Shown here: piece after piece, positions 1 through 9,985 of the stretch | Layout: every line of letters begins with the position of its first letter | How positions within the stretch are numbered: position 1 is the first letter of the stretch | Origin: Bremia lactucae | Taxonomy: Eukaryota; Oomycota; Peronosporomycetes; Peronosporales; Peronosporaceae | Reading direction: 5' to 3' | Length of the DNA stretch: 59,761 bases | Assembly (NCBI RefSeq): GCF_004359215.1 | Contig: NW_027152213.1 | Coordinates: forward strand, 2,322,411 to 2,382,171 | Notes under the pieces: generated by a model | The model's database searches: none | What the model saw: only the letters and a program-made list of their open reading frames with translations | What the model was told of the DNA's origin: nothing | Position numbers and translations under genes: made by a program

Positions 1-974
1 GCAGAACTCATGCGTCTCGCACGCTGGTTCTTGCCATCGCCCTTTGGGAAGGGAGTCCTCTTGCTGGGCATTTTTGCCCCAGCAGGGACCCTGGCATAGC
101 AGCGAGCCATCATATGGCCGCGCTTGCCGCATTTAAAACAGACCACGTCTGCATTGCCCAACTCCATAGGAGTGGCATCTGTCCTCTCGGCCGACGGCTT
201 ATACCAAGCTGTCGCCGAGGCACTGTTGTAGGATTGCTCCTCAACTAAGGCAATTTGGATTGCCTCTTCCATCGTCGACGGCACCTTTCTGAAAAGGGCC
301 TGTCGCGATGGGCCATGCCGTAGTCCGTTCATAAACGTGGGCACCTTAATGTGCTCCGGAATCGGACCTACGGTTATGGATGCGGACAGCGAGCGCATCT
401 CTTGCACATACTCTTGCAGAGATCGCTTCGCCTGTCGCGCCCCAAAGAAGCGCGCCTGAAGCAACACTTCGTTGTTCGGCGGCTGGTACATGGCGCGAAT
501 CTTATCCTTAAAGATCGCCCATGAGGGGAACGCTTTTCTGTCCGCCATAAGCGCCGAGTAAGCCCACTCTGAGGCCTTACCGCGCAGATGCGACATAGCG
601 TACGACACCATCCGGCTGTCGTCCTCGATGAGCTGGGCGACACCACATTGCTCCACGGCTAAAAGCCAGTGGACAATCGTGTGCGCCGCAGTTCCATCGA
701 ACTTGGGCGGGTCCATCCGAATGGGCCTCGGCTGATGCGGCCGGGCAGAGAGCATCTCAACAGTCCTGTTGAGAGCCTCGCTCCGAGCCTGCTCATGCCT
801 CAGCTCATCCTGAGTCTGAGTGACGGACTCCGCCGCAGCATGACCTTGTGCCTCGGACGCGGCCCTCCGCTGTCCGAGCACGAATGCCTCAAACTGTTCC
901 AACTGAGCAACATGTTGCTCAGGAGGACTACCCAGGAGCCTGTCCAGGGCTTGTTCACCAAGTCCCTGCGCCAT
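1..974 (-). CDS. Ty3/gypsy Gag polyprotein, family D, 3' end cut by window edge
   Basis: The minus strand is open from an ATG at 974-972 to the window edge, about 324 codons without a stop; an in-frame TAG lies 18 bases upstream, which fixes this ATG as the start. The N-terminal 80 residues are rich in Q, E, A and R and look helical. The centre is a retrotransposon Gag core (motif FDGTAAHTIVHWLLAVE near residue 113, then a conserved AMSHLRGKASEWA stretch). A CCHC zinc knuckle, CFKCGKRGHMMARC, sits at about residues 279-292 with all four ligands present, followed by a basic tail. Gag packages the element RNA into virus-like particles. A primer site and an LTR lie directly upstream. The frame is intact as far as seen, unlike nearly every other retroelement frame here, so this element may be young. 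It is easily missed because no stop lies inside the window. Confidence 0.85.
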   Translation of the reverse strand, partial: MAQGLGEQALDRLLGSPPEQHVAQLEQFEAFVLGQRRAASEAQGHAAAESVTQTQDELRHEQARSEALNRTVEMLSARPHQPRPIRMDPPKFDGTAAHTIVHWLLAVEQCGVAQLIEDDSRMVSYAMSHLRGKASEWAYSALMADRKAFPSWAIFKDKIRAMYQPPNNEVLLQARFFGARQAKRSLQEYVQEMRSLSASITVGPIPEHIKVPTFMNGLRHGPSRQALFRKVPSTMEEAIQIALVEEQSYNSASATAWYKPSAERTDATPMELGNADVVCFKCGKRGHMMARCYARVPAGAKMPSKRTPFPKGDGKNQRARRMSS

Positions 975-1080
975 AAGCCCTGCCACCTCCTATGATGTTC
1001 GGAGAGGTGTGGAAAATGAGCCCAATCAATATTGATGCTCATCCTCACGAACACACGCAGAGATGCGGGTCGTGGGAAGG

Positions 1081-1096
1081 ATTTCAAGTGCTACCA
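1081..1096 (-). other. Primer-binding site of family-D element
   Basis: Two bases inside the LTR end, the minus strand reads TGGTAGCACTTGAAAT. The TGG start (complement of a tRNA CCA tail) and the position between LTR and Gag mark a Ty3/gypsy primer site. The first nine bases are identical to the site of the family-B element at 18110-18124. TGGTAGC would fit an initiator tRNA-Met acceptor end; this identity is inferred. Confidence 0.7.
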
Positions 1097-1098
1097 AG

Positions 1099-1400
1099 TG
1101 TAGGCGGGCACGTCGTAATGCGGCCACGCTCTACTTAGACACACACCGTAGCACAGCGAGGAAGCGGTTCAACCTGCTTCTCTTGCGTGCAGGGACGTAG
1201 TTGTGGTGGGCGCGTTAGCGACCTCACCCAACACACTAAGTACTTTGATTAAAAGTCGCCACGGGAGCGGTAATCCGTCTCCTCGTGCGCACTTATCAAG
1301 TAGGAAGAAGTTTTCAGACTGATTTATATTTAATCGTATAAAATATAAATACCTATTTTTACCAATTAAAATGTCGTCTCTATAGACAACACTTAATACA
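1099..1400 (-). repeat. 5' LTR of family D, interrupted
   Basis: In plus-strand reading the LTR starts TGTAGGCGGGCACG at 1099; the same sequence recurs at 58088-58327 with only scattered differences, which defines the repeat. On the minus strand it ends in CA next to the primer site, so it is the 5' LTR of the Gag element to the left. Its far end is not clean: after about 1400 the sequence turns into an inverted partial copy of itself. Confidence 0.7.
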
Positions 1401-1512
1401 CACTAAGAACTCTGGTAAGTGCGCACGAGGAGACGGATTACCGCTCCCGTGACGACACTTAACCAGAGTTCTTAGTGTGTTGGGTGAGGTCGCTAACGCG
1501 CCCACCACAACT
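1199..1512. repeat. Large imperfect inverted repeat made of LTR-D sequence
   Basis: Bases 1199-1295 and 1415-1512 are near-identical reverse complements (about 97 bases each) separated by 119 bases. Both arms are LTR-D sequence, so a second, oppositely oriented LTR fragment lies against the first. A further short copy of the arm end (around 1390-1414) is nested at the turn. Confidence 0.8.
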
Positions 1513-2482
1513 GCCTCGTCTGAAACGGTATGTAGACCCAAATGAGGTCACATATCCCCATCCGTCTAAGAATACCGATGGTGACGCCGAGCGGAGCCAT
1601 CTTCATCGTTGATGTCGTGTCTGGAAGATTTGACTGCGGACCCGCAACATACCGAAGCGACCCGATCGTAGCCGTAGTCGTTTCTGTGCTAAAACTACAC
1701 GTTACTAGGTCGGCGTCACATTTTTTAGCCGCGTCAAGCTCCTCGATAGTCGTATCTCTTCCTTTTCGCGCCTACGCGACTCGGCTACAGCACCCACATC
1801 CTCTTTTTCTTCGTTCAAATGACTTTTGTATTGCGAGCGTATCTTTCTAGATACCTCGCGTAACGGATGACGCTGGGCGTTATCCGTCCTAATGTGAATG
1901 CACCCATGTGCATCTCATACACAAGGGTTGGCCACAAATGTGCACCACACCCGAGTGCTGGGTCAAATTACTATTATTTAGTAATTGACCATCCCCTTAA
2001 GTACACCAAGTGTACTTAACGGGGACTGTGTAATATTAGGGCACCTTTAGCCAGTTACAGTTAACGTTTATGTGCTTCCTTAATAATTAACATGTTAAAT
2101 TTGTTTGGTAAATATGTCTACTTGACTACCATTAAAAATCGACTGCAGCATGACTTACAGTAGATAGTCATGCTAATGTAGTATTTTATAAAAGTTAAGG
2201 TGCAAAACATGCTAAATCCATTCTCTGAAAATAGTCACAGGGCTCCTGTCGCCGTGTGGTTGCTGCAATCCTAGCCAAACTAGTATTCGCTAAAAAATAT
2301 AAAAGGCTTAATGCATTGGTGTTCAGTGACCATGCCTCAGCTTCGCAATAGACGACCCGACACATCCTCACACATAGTCGCAGCCTGCTTACTCTACCAG
2401 CAAACAGTGCAATGAATTCTTCTCCACTGCGCGACAGAGATCGTTCTTCTTATCCGACGGCTCTTGTTTCGTCAAATTTTTT
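1513..2482. other. Region without a supported gene; decayed minus-strand frame and hairpins
   Basis: Between 1760 and 1520 the minus strand has an open stretch of about 75 codons that looks protein-like (starting DTTIEELDAAKKCDADL) and is preceded, in another frame, by a basic EKEEIRLSR stretch; I read this as a frameshifted remnant, perhaps from a retroelement, of unknown family. Two adjacent hairpins lie at 1966-1986 (AATTACT/AGTAATT) and 1993-2024. The rest, 2025-2482, is AT-rich with nothing recognisable. Confidence 0.4.
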
Positions 2483-3436
2483 TTAGTACGCTTGACAGAA
2501 TTTGCGCAAGGACCCCGAAGTTGAAAGCACGGGGTGTGAGCGCAAGGAATCAATAAATGTCTGAAGCCGTGCTCGGCGTGCGTTCAGCACGTCATCCGTT
2601 AGCTTTAGTTCCTTGAAAAGCACTGCACCGCTTGAAAGGTGCGGAACTTTAACGTCACTAAATTGTTTTTTCGTTTTAAGCTCCTTCTTGAGTTCTCGCT
2701 CGAGTTTTTTGAATTCGTCAAAAGAAGCGGTTACATCCCACATGATCACGGGGTTCATGTGCTTTTCTCTTTCGACCGACTGGGAGCCACAGTCAATACG
2801 GACGACGTATATATCGCACGGTTTAACTTTACTTGACACCACATGCACAAATGCTTTGCCGACACGAATCTTCGCTTTGCCCAAATTTGCGTCGATACGG
2901 CGGCGCATATCGCCAGGCAACACATTTACAAAAAGTCGGCTCCTGTCCGTGCGGGTAAAAACATGACGCTGAGAAGTCATAACCTTGTTCACCTTCGCGG
3001 TGCAAGCAGCCGCTCCGTCTGCCGGAACGGACTTGGAGGATGGGATGATTGAGAGCAGTGGGAGCGAGGGATTTGCAGTAATAGCAATCACGGCGCGTTT
3101 GTTCGGTTCAGTGTGGCCGAAGCAGCTATGCGCGGCTATCGTCTTGGGCGTACACAGCGTGGAAAAACCTATAAATGTGAAGCAGCTGATCAGAGCGAAC
3201 ACCGCAGCCTGTACCAGCAAACCTAGAGCAAACGAAACAATGTTCCAGGCCAACACGCAGGCGACATATGTGGCGAGCACAAGTGACGTTGCCGAGCTGA
3301 GAGTGATATCAAGATGTCGCAGCGAGTCAAATGCGCTAGTTAGTACAGCAAAGCGGATGTCCGGCAGGTTCAGCACAATTGTAAATTTGGCGACATCAGA
3401 GTTGCAGGCTCGTGCACGAGACTTCTCAGACTGCAT
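2483..3436 (-). CDS. PX-domain protein with N-terminal membrane hairpin
   Basis: The 317-residue protein starts at a true ATG (3436-3434) and has no introns. Residues about 45-95 are strongly hydrophobic and could form two membrane segments or a re-entrant hairpin. From about residue 180 to the end it looks like a PX (phox homology) domain: beta strands with KIRVGKAFVHVV, a conserved FDEFKKLERELKKEL helix, the proline-containing KVPHLSSG turn, and a C-terminal helix RARLQTFIDSLRSHP. PX domains bind phosphoinositides on endosomal and vacuolar membranes. The combination suggests a membrane-anchored sorting or tethering factor; the exact partner is unknown. It lies on the same strand as the kinase gene upstream, 1.1 kb away. 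The PX call comes from fold pattern and the typical RRARLQTFI motif. Confidence 0.65.
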   Translation of the reverse strand: MQSEKSRARACNSDVAKFTIVLNLPDIRFAVLTSAFDSLRHLDITLSSATSLVLATYVACVLAWNIVSFALGLLVQAAVFALISCFTFIGFSTLCTPKTIAAHSCFGHTEPNKRAVIAITANPSLPLLSIIPSSKSVPADGAAACTAKVNKVMTSQRHVFTRTDRSRLFVNVLPGDMRRRIDANLGKAKIRVGKAFVHVVSSKVKPCDIYVVRIDCGSQSVEREKHMNPVIMWDVTASFDEFKKLERELKKELKTKKQFSDVKVPHLSSGAVLFKELKLTDDVLNARRARLQTFIDSLRSHPVLSTSGSLRKFCQAY

Positions 3437-4570
3437 GTCGTTTGGAATGGTCTAAACTCTTAATGTTTGCAGCACAGGGATACAGGAAGCGAGCTGAGAT
3501 CTGCTGGTTTTGGTAGAGTTCTTATCTGGTGCTGCCAATACGGTAATGACCGCTTGAGCAGCTTGTTGCGCAATGCCGGCCCAATATCAATTTCATTGTG
3601 AATAAACATCTCCGGAAATATAATCCCTCTCGTAGTAGCCGGTTAATAAACGAAGAGGGTAATAATCCCACTCTTTGATTAAGGAAGAGGGTCATAACCC
3701 CACTTTTGGTAGCCAGTTATAAAACGAAAAGCACCATTAGTGGGTAAGGTGTTAGACACGTGTTATAAAAGGAACCAATTCTGATGTCGTTAAAGCTTTT
3801 CAATTTAAAATCAGAGCGAAGGCAACATCTTCATTTTCTAACCAATTCTTTTTGAAGCGGAGTTGCTGCGTGTAGTCAGCCACAGTACTTCCATTAGCGT
3901 AGTTCGACCGGCACGAACTCTTAAATTTTATAGGAGTCGGCACTGTTTTTTGGCGAGGGCTGTATCGAACTTCATTTACCTTATTAAGGAGTAAAACATT
4001 ATCTGCGTTACTCCTTTTCTAAGGCAAAATCATGTTTTTTTTTAATGCTAAACAATCTGGGTTAGACTATCGTGACGATTTGTTATGCTATGTTTAGGTA
4101 TATTTTATTGACTGTATAGCGCTATTGTATAGTCATGATGCGGTGAATCTTACATGTGCATACGCTTTATGCCGACGTTCTCTCAAATAAATTCCTGGCT
4201 CTGCCCTCATTATCGGTTATAAGCTGTTTCTGCGCGCTTAGATTTTGAAGCGCTCGCCTGTCAGAGCTGTAAGTTAAATACTTAGAAGAATTTAGTTAAC
4301 ACTCGCGCGTCATCTTAGTGTGCATTGTCATTATTTCTAGCTTTTCGGGTAGCATACATAACATTAAAAGCAGATGTAACTTAATTTCAAGACAATTTTT
4401 TTCCAATCTAACAGCAGTATGGGAATCATAGCATCAATTATGTGTATCTGATTTTTAGTCCCTATTGAAATGACTTATGCAATTGCGGCGTACACACTTC
4501 AAGAGACGTGTTAAATACGTGGCTCAATGTTACAGCAACTTGAATCGAGTCTGAGACAAATTGATTGTCA
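3437..4570. other. Intergenic, no gene seen; short imperfect repeats
   Basis: No supported coding region. Between 3617 and 3730 three imperfect units share an ATAATCCC-like start and a GAAGAGGGT-like end, and the phrase GTAGCC(G/A)GTTA(T)AAAACGAA occurs twice. The remainder is AT-rich and serves as downstream flank of the kinase gene and upstream flank of the PX gene. Confidence 0.35.
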
Positions 4571-5731
4571 CTAACCGTGGGATTCCAGAAGGTTAAGATC
4601 CTTTTCGCAAAAGTTGTCCAGCACGCTTAAGCACATACGATAATTGACTTCTCGAAAGTGTGACTCCAGCTGCTTGCGAGAATCATCAGTCTTTGCATTC
4701 GTCGCAAAGCTTTTGCTGAGGCTGTCGTAGACTACCAAGATCAAGAATTGGTTAAGCACACACATTTTATACTGCCAGTATAACTCGTTCTGCGATAGCG
4801 ATACAACGTTACTTTCTGCAATCAAAGCTTTGTAATAAATTTCCAGACATCGTGCCTCTTGTGCTCGGCGATCACTTGCTCGAACGCTCACGATAAAGAA
4901 AAAGGCTACATCGCGTAGTGGATTGCCTTTTCCGCACGTTGCCCAATCCAAGAGCCATGTAGCTCCATTTTCTGTGCCATCCGCTGTTAAGAGCATGTTT
5001 TCAATGTGAAAGTCGCCATGTATCAAACAAGATGGACCGCTGTTTACCAATTCATGAACTAAAATTAGCTGGCCGGAATTCTGGCATAGGCGTTGGCACA
5101 GCGCTGTCAACTTTTCTTTATCGTTCCGTTTTAATGATACATCGTCTAAAAAGTCTTTCCAGCAGCTTGGAAATTGCAGACACTTCTCCTCACCGGTAAG
5201 TTGGCTACCAATACCAGCAGGAGACGCAAGTCCGTCGCAATCGTCATTCCAAAAGCGTGCATGCATCTTTGCAAGCTTTGTCAGGAGCATCGGAGTGAGG
5301 TGTGGTGGGCTTCCTTTAACGCACATATGAGTCCTCATATTTTCAACGCACTCTAATACAATTAGCCCATTGGACGTAAATATTGCACTTGGGATAGCAA
5401 AGGGAAAGTCCTCAGCTGATATGGAGGCGCTCACCAGCTTCGTCACAAAATTCTTGTAAAAAAAAGACTCCACCCGGAACATCGAATCAAATGGAAGCTC
5501 CGGCCTCATAAATTTACCCACGAAATGTCTTGTATTCCTTTTACTCTTGTCGTTCTCATCTAATGACTTAAATACAATGGCAATAACCACCACCTCTGCA
5601 ATGACTCCCGCATTCATAGGCTTCCACTGAAAGTCAAGCACACGTTGCAACGGATACGATTCAATCAAAATTTCCTGCAGAAACTTAGTTGTAAGCTGGC
5701 TAGGTCGCTTTGGGATCTCCAACAGCTGCAT
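4571..5731 (-). CDS. CHK/EcKinase-like small-molecule kinase (APH superfamily)
   Basis: A 386-residue intronless protein from a true ATG. The C-terminal half carries the aminoglycoside-phosphotransferase-type catalytic core: CLIHGDFHIENML at about residues 235-247 (catalytic Asp in HGDFH, metal-binding Asn) and LLDWATCGKGNPLRDVAFF at about 260-278 (the DFG-equivalent Asp in LDW). This pattern matches the eukaryotic EcKinase/CHK-like family, which phosphorylates small hydroxylated molecules such as ecdysteroids or choline-like substrates. The N-terminal lobe has a plausible ATP-contact lysine near residue 73 (VGKFMRPE) and a hinge-like LIVLECVENM. Length is normal for the family. Substrate cannot be told from sequence; choline kinase proper is less likely because its Brenner motif differs. 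Confidence 0.7.
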   Translation of the reverse strand: MQLLEIPKRPSQLTTKFLQEILIESYPLQRVLDFQWKPMNAGVIAEVVVIAIVFKSLDENDKSKRNTRHFVGKFMRPELPFDSMFRVESFFYKNFVTKLVSASISAEDFPFAIPSAIFTSNGLIVLECVENMRTHMCVKGSPPHLTPMLLTKLAKMHARFWNDDCDGLASPAGIGSQLTGEEKCLQFPSCWKDFLDDVSLKRNDKEKLTALCQRLCQNSGQLILVHELVNSGPSCLIHGDFHIENMLLTADGTENGATWLLDWATCGKGNPLRDVAFFFIVSVRASDRRAQEARCLEIYYKALIAESNVVSLSQNELYWQYKMCVLNQFLILVVYDSLSKSFATNAKTDDSRKQLESHFREVNYRMCLSVLDNFCEKDLNLLESHG

Positions 5732-6168
5732 TTCTTGCCAAATAGAGGATCTTTATTGAGCAATTTTTATAAAAAGCACACATGCTGCAAGAGAATCATA
5801 CAATTTTTTAATCTGTTTTGTTTTTGAGAAATTTCATTCCTTACGCTTAATGACTAATTTCAAACATAAATAAAACGCTTTTCTTCAAATTTCGTTTTTG
5901 CATTCATAAAATTATCAAGAATTTTTTTCTTAACAATTAATTATTTTTCCTTCTATCTAAAAGATATGAAAATACTTAATAAAGCTAAATGTTAGAATTT
6001 AGTGAATGTGTTTCTAGTACTTTGAAGGTTGTCATTGCTTCCGCATCATTGCGCTCGGGTGTTTTCTTACAATAAACGATTACTGCTCAATTGCAAACAA
6101 ACACAGGTCAAAGATGAAGTCGGTAGCACTGAAATAAAAGGATTCTGTCATTATTCTTTTACGTTTTC
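5732..6168. other. AT-rich upstream flank of kinase gene
   Basis: No coding region is supported. The sequence is very AT-rich and probably contains the promoter of the kinase gene at its left end. It ends at the first base of an LTR-A fragment. Confidence 0.4.
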
Positions 6169-6322
6169 TGTAACGGGGTGTATCGTTACATGAAATTAAC
6201 AATAAAAGATTGTTAATTAATATTATCCAAAAGGTAGATAATATTTGGAGGAAATTACTTTAAATAGTAATTTCCTGAATTCTTATCCATAAATAGGTAT
6301 AGACCATTATGTCTATTTATCC
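6169..6322 (+). repeat. Truncated LTR of family A
   Basis: Starts TGTAACGGGGTGTATCGTTACA and runs as the reverse complement of 59353 to 59200, matching nearly base for base. No polypurine tract precedes it, so the left flank is host DNA and this would be the outer edge of an LTR. It breaks off at 6322 where integrase-coding sequence begins abruptly. Confidence 0.8.
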
Positions 6323-7029
6323 ACCACGACCTGATTGGCACGTTCTGTTTGGCCATTGATCTGAGGATGGTCTGCAGTCGACATGGGGAACTCGCCACCT
6401 AGCAGCCCAAGCACTTGTCGCCAAAACCCAGACGTAAATCATTGATCCCGGTCCAATACTATGGACTCGGCCATCTCGTGTAATCGGTATACGCGATCCA
6501 GGACAAGAGAGCTGCCTACTTGCCTTTGATCGATGTCTTACATGGTGCTGAATGAACCATCTTGCTTAGACCGTTTACGAAGACGACGAGCCCCGTCCGA
6601 CCCTAATGTGAAGTCTAGACTTACTGACTTCCAACAGTTGGTTGGAATCGGTAGCGGCTTCAGTGGCGCACTGCTGGACGGTGCAGGCTTAATGCGCTGA
6701 CACTGTTCGCAAGAGCGAATATAGTTGGCCACCCATCTATATAGGTGTTGCCACCAAAATTCCTCTGACACTCGTAAGAATGTCTTTTCACGGCCCAGAT
6801 GCCCACTCGATGGCGCATCATGGAGCTCGTGAAGGTATATATGCTTGAGATCTGTGTCATGAGGCACATAGATTCTCAAGGGATCACAAGGTGACAGCTG
6901 ATGCCGAAACAGGCCATCGCTGTAGCTAAAGCGATTGAGCTTAGCTTTCAGGTGCGAGGGAAGGAGTACCTTTCGTCCATTGAAGTGATCCAACAGCAGG
7001 CGACAGTGGACTACCTGACTGTAGCTCTC
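6323..7029 (-). pseudogene. Integrase fragment of a family A/C Ty3/gypsy element
   Basis: Minus-strand coding remnant read from the N gap leftwards. It shows the integrase zinc-binding H2C2 region (HELHDAPSSGHLGREKTF, then CEQCQRIKPAP with the CxxC pair) followed by the core start SVSLDFTLG, and after a frameshift and a stop a core piece with STADHPQINGQTERANQV, which holds the conserved NGQ...ERxN motif. A stop interrupts the D-containing segment near 6455. The APLKPLPIP wording resembles the family C integrase at 44339, so this is the A/C lineage. The right end is the N gap and the left end abuts the LTR fragment. Confidence 0.75.
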
Positions 7030-7129
7030 NNNNNNNNNNNNNNNNNNNNNNNNNNNNNNNNNNNNNNNNNNNNNNNNNNNNNNNNNNNNNNNNNNNNNNN
7101 NNNNNNNNNNNNNNNNNNNNNNNNNNNNN
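7030..7129. other. Assembly gap of 100 N
   Basis: Run of exactly 100 N. Sequence changes strand and family across it (minus-strand A/C integrase on the left, plus-strand B-family RNase H on the right), so adjacency of the two sides is a scaffold statement only. Confidence 0.95.
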
Positions 7130-8987
7130 CTATCATTTTTTGCGGAATACAACTTCGAGGTGAAGTATACGCCCGGCAAGCAAAATGCTTTGGCCGTTGC
7201 GTTATCACGCAGGCCGGAATATGAGGTTTCTCATTTAACGACTATCTCGTCACTTATTCCTGAATTAATCCGTTCGGCTTACGCCAAGGATGAATAGTGT
7301 GTAGCTCTGCTACGAGCTTTAAAGAACTCGGATTCAGGTATTTAATTACCGGCACGTTTGCGTGCAAGGTTACATCGATTTTCTATCGGTAACAACCTGT
7401 TGCTTTATTGCACAGACATCGCGGACCCTCCGCGTGTCGTTGTTCCTCATGATGAGGATTTGTTATACCGAATCCTCTATGAGGCACACAATACTGTCCT
7501 TGGTGGTCATCGCGGTAGAGAAAAGACCTACGGCTCTATAAGCCAGAGTTATTGGTGGCCCAAACTTTTTAAATGGGTCACCTTACATGTTCGCATATGC
7601 GAAACTTGCCAACGGGTTAAACCCTCGCCACATGCTACTGCACTGGCGAGTCTTTTCATAGGTTGCTGGGCGTCCATCAGTATGGATTTTGTTTTTGGGC
7701 TACCGAATGATTCAGCCGGTAACTCTAATAAAGTGGTCTTTGTTGACCGTTTAAGCAAAATGGCTCACTTAGCGGTCGTGCCGGATTCCATTGATGCAGA
7801 GGGTATAGCTAAGCTGTTTATCGATCGCGTGTTTCGACAACATGGTTTGCCAGTGGCAATTGTCTCTGATCGGGATCCCCGTTTTACGGGTAAATTCTGG
7901 AAATCAATTTTTCGAGTGCTTGCACCAGAATGGATGTGTCCACTGCGGACCATCCGCAGATCGATGGTCAAAATAAACGTGTCAATCGCGTCATTGAAGA
8001 CAATTTACGCAGCGTGTGGGCTGAGGCACCAAAGCGCTGGAGCTTAATGCTCCCAGTAGTAAAGTTTGCGTCAAATAACGCTGTTCATGCCTCTACAGGC
8101 TATACTCCTTTCTATGTAAGCGGTCTTACCCGCCCGCGTATTCCGTTAACGATACCACTGCGTGGTTCAGGGCTTGGTGGGGGATAATTGGCCGATAAGC
8201 TTGCTGATATCAGCCCTGTTACCGTTTGGAAACAAGTAAGCGAGTTTCTCGCGACGCGATTTAGCGTCTTAAGACATGTAAGGAATACGATGGCTGATGG
8301 CTAAAAAAACAAAAGAACAAGCAGATGCCAAAGGCAGAAGCTGTATTGATTCTATATGGTCGGAGACCAAGTTGTACTGATGCTAAAAACCTACCTACCA
8401 ACTTAGTTTCCGTGGTCTTCAAGACCAAATTGCGCCCGCGTTTGATTGGACCATTTACGGTCGTGGCCAAGAAGGGCCTAGCTTTTACGCTAAACCTTCC
8501 CAGCAAGCTGTATACACACCCAGTGTTTTACGTTGGCTCGCTTAAGCCATATCGGGACCCTACCCACGTGAATTTAAAGGCGCTTGCGCCAAGACAGGAG
8601 ATGATGCCGCAGATTGTTGCATCCTCACCAAAATATCCAACTGGCCCTCTAAACGAGATTGTTGACGCTCCAGCATCGAAAGACGGTCCCGAACCGCCTC
8701 AAAAGAGCTCTCAACTCAAGCAACGACCTCACGAAGAAGTAGCACCTCGTGCCGTAGAGCATCAGATGCTTCCGCCGAAATTTTGCCCCCCTCCCGCGCT
8801 GCTTGATGCGCGGGGGATCCTTCAGTGTCATGTGGAGAAACTCTAAAAGCGACGTCGTCGTCAGGGCCAATACCAGTATCTGGTGAAGTGGTTAGGGTTA
8901 CCCTCTTCTGAAAACTCTTGGGAGTTCGAGGTACCTCTTCGGCAAGATTGCCCGTACGCCGTTGACGTTTTTGAGCGCCAAGCTTAG
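7130..8987 (+). pseudogene. Pol 3' part of family-B Ty3/gypsy element: RNase H end, integrase, chromodomain
   Basis: Reading left to right: the RNase H end (FFAEYNFEVKYTPGK, ALSRRPEYEV), the integrase zinc finger (LGGHRGREKTYG, CETCQRVKPSP), the integrase core (ISMDFVFGLP, IVSDRDPRFTGKFW, then in another frame STADHPQIDGQNKRVN), the integrase C-terminal SH3-like part (KLRPRLIGPFTVVAKKG), a Pro-rich linker, and a chromodomain at 8847-8984 (QYQYLVKWLGLPSSENSWE). Breaks: a stop near 7297, frameshifts near 7925 and 8186-8325, and a TAA just before the chromodomain at 8844. The same TAA is present in the opposite copy at 12.6 kb, so it predates their separation. Chromodomains of chromoviral integrases steer insertion to particular chromatin. 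The 5' half of the element is missing at the gap. Confidence 0.85.
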
Positions 8988-9009
8988 GGTCAACTCGCGT
9001 CAAACGACG

Positions 9010-9874
9010 CTACTCACCACTAAACTTTGGATTAGGTGGATCTAAAGCCTCAGTGCGGCTTCGATCCTTGTTTGTACGGTCAACCGAAGCACTGAAATTT
9101 TGGCTAGGCCTTTCTTCGTTTTGTGGCATAAATGCCGAACGTAACTGGCCTTTGGCTTTAAGCTTAGCAAAGTCGAAGCGAAGCTTCCGTTCAAAACGAA
9201 CATCACCTCTATCCGCAGACTCTCTGATATTCCTGATATTACGGAGTTTGCGGGCCTAGTAAACCAGTTCTTAAATGAGACTTCGTTTTCACTCCTGTTT
9301 TCGTTTGGAAACAAAACGATCGGAATTTCCCTCATGGAGGTCACCGAAGCCCCACGGGCTTGATCACGTAAACGCGTCAGATGCTGGCTTCGCATCATTA
9401 CCTTTGGCGTAAGGTATTGCTCATGAAGAGCGTCGCGGGCAGCGATCTCCTCCGGCGTCCTCGCCAGGTCACCAGAGATCCAGATGGCCATGCTATGACC
9501 CGCTATCTCTTTGAGACGCTCGTCCGCACTAAGCGGAGTGAATCTAAATTCACTATGAGCTTTAGCTTTTGCTATCTCGGCAGCTCGACGACGAGCTCTT
9601 TCCTCTATGAGGATTATCTGCTCTTGCTCTTCATCGAGCGGATTCGTAATGATGTTGGACTTAGGGTCCCGTGTCCTGCTCAATGCAGTTAAGACATCAG
9701 CGGCACCACGTTCCGGGAACGGATTCGGGGATCGCCGACGTTCATCCGGAGGATTAGGCGTGAGCGAACGCCGCTCTTTTTCCTCCTCCTCTGATTGAAA
9801 GTGACTTCAAAGTCCACCATTCTCCCATCGTCGAGGAAGGTGCTCAGAGTCTGGGACTCACGCTTGATTGTCAT
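9010..9874 (-). pseudogene. Antisense ORF of family-B retroelement, left copy
   Basis: Opposite in direction to pol, this reading frame starts ATG at 9874-9872, 112 bases inside the 3' LTR, and ends at a TAG at 9010. The N-terminus (MTIKRESQTLSTFL) leads into a Ser/Glu/Pro-rich section, then NPFPERGAAD, SNIITNPLDEE, a basic helix IEERARRRAAEIAKAKA, the stretch FRFTPLSADERLKEIAGH, and finally a highly charged part with VRFERKLRFDFAKLKAKG. Two frame changes are needed, near 9797 (the right copy reads through here) and near 9265 (shared by both copies). No known family recognised. A third diverged copy at 30.1-30.7 kb keeps the same protein phrases, which argues that the antisense strand was once selected for coding. 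Confidence 0.6.
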
Positions 9875-9973
9875 TAGACAAAGGAATGAAAAACACAACC
9901 AAACGGTTAGCTGTTAAAGTTCCAAACTCAAAGAGGAAATGAAGCGAATGTTGTCACTCGGTGTCAACAGTCT

Positions 9974-9985
9974 GATGGGGGAGGG
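9974..9985 (+). other. Polypurine tract of plus-strand family-B element
   Basis: GATGGGGGAGGG directly precedes the LTR start TGTAATGGGG. This is the second-strand primer of Ty3/gypsy elements and identifies the following LTR as the 3' LTR of the plus-strand element. Confidence 0.8.

Noticed and set aside
2613..3455. Several plus-strand frames across the PX gene
   Set aside because: They are shadows of the minus-strand PX gene, whose frame has the recognisable domain.
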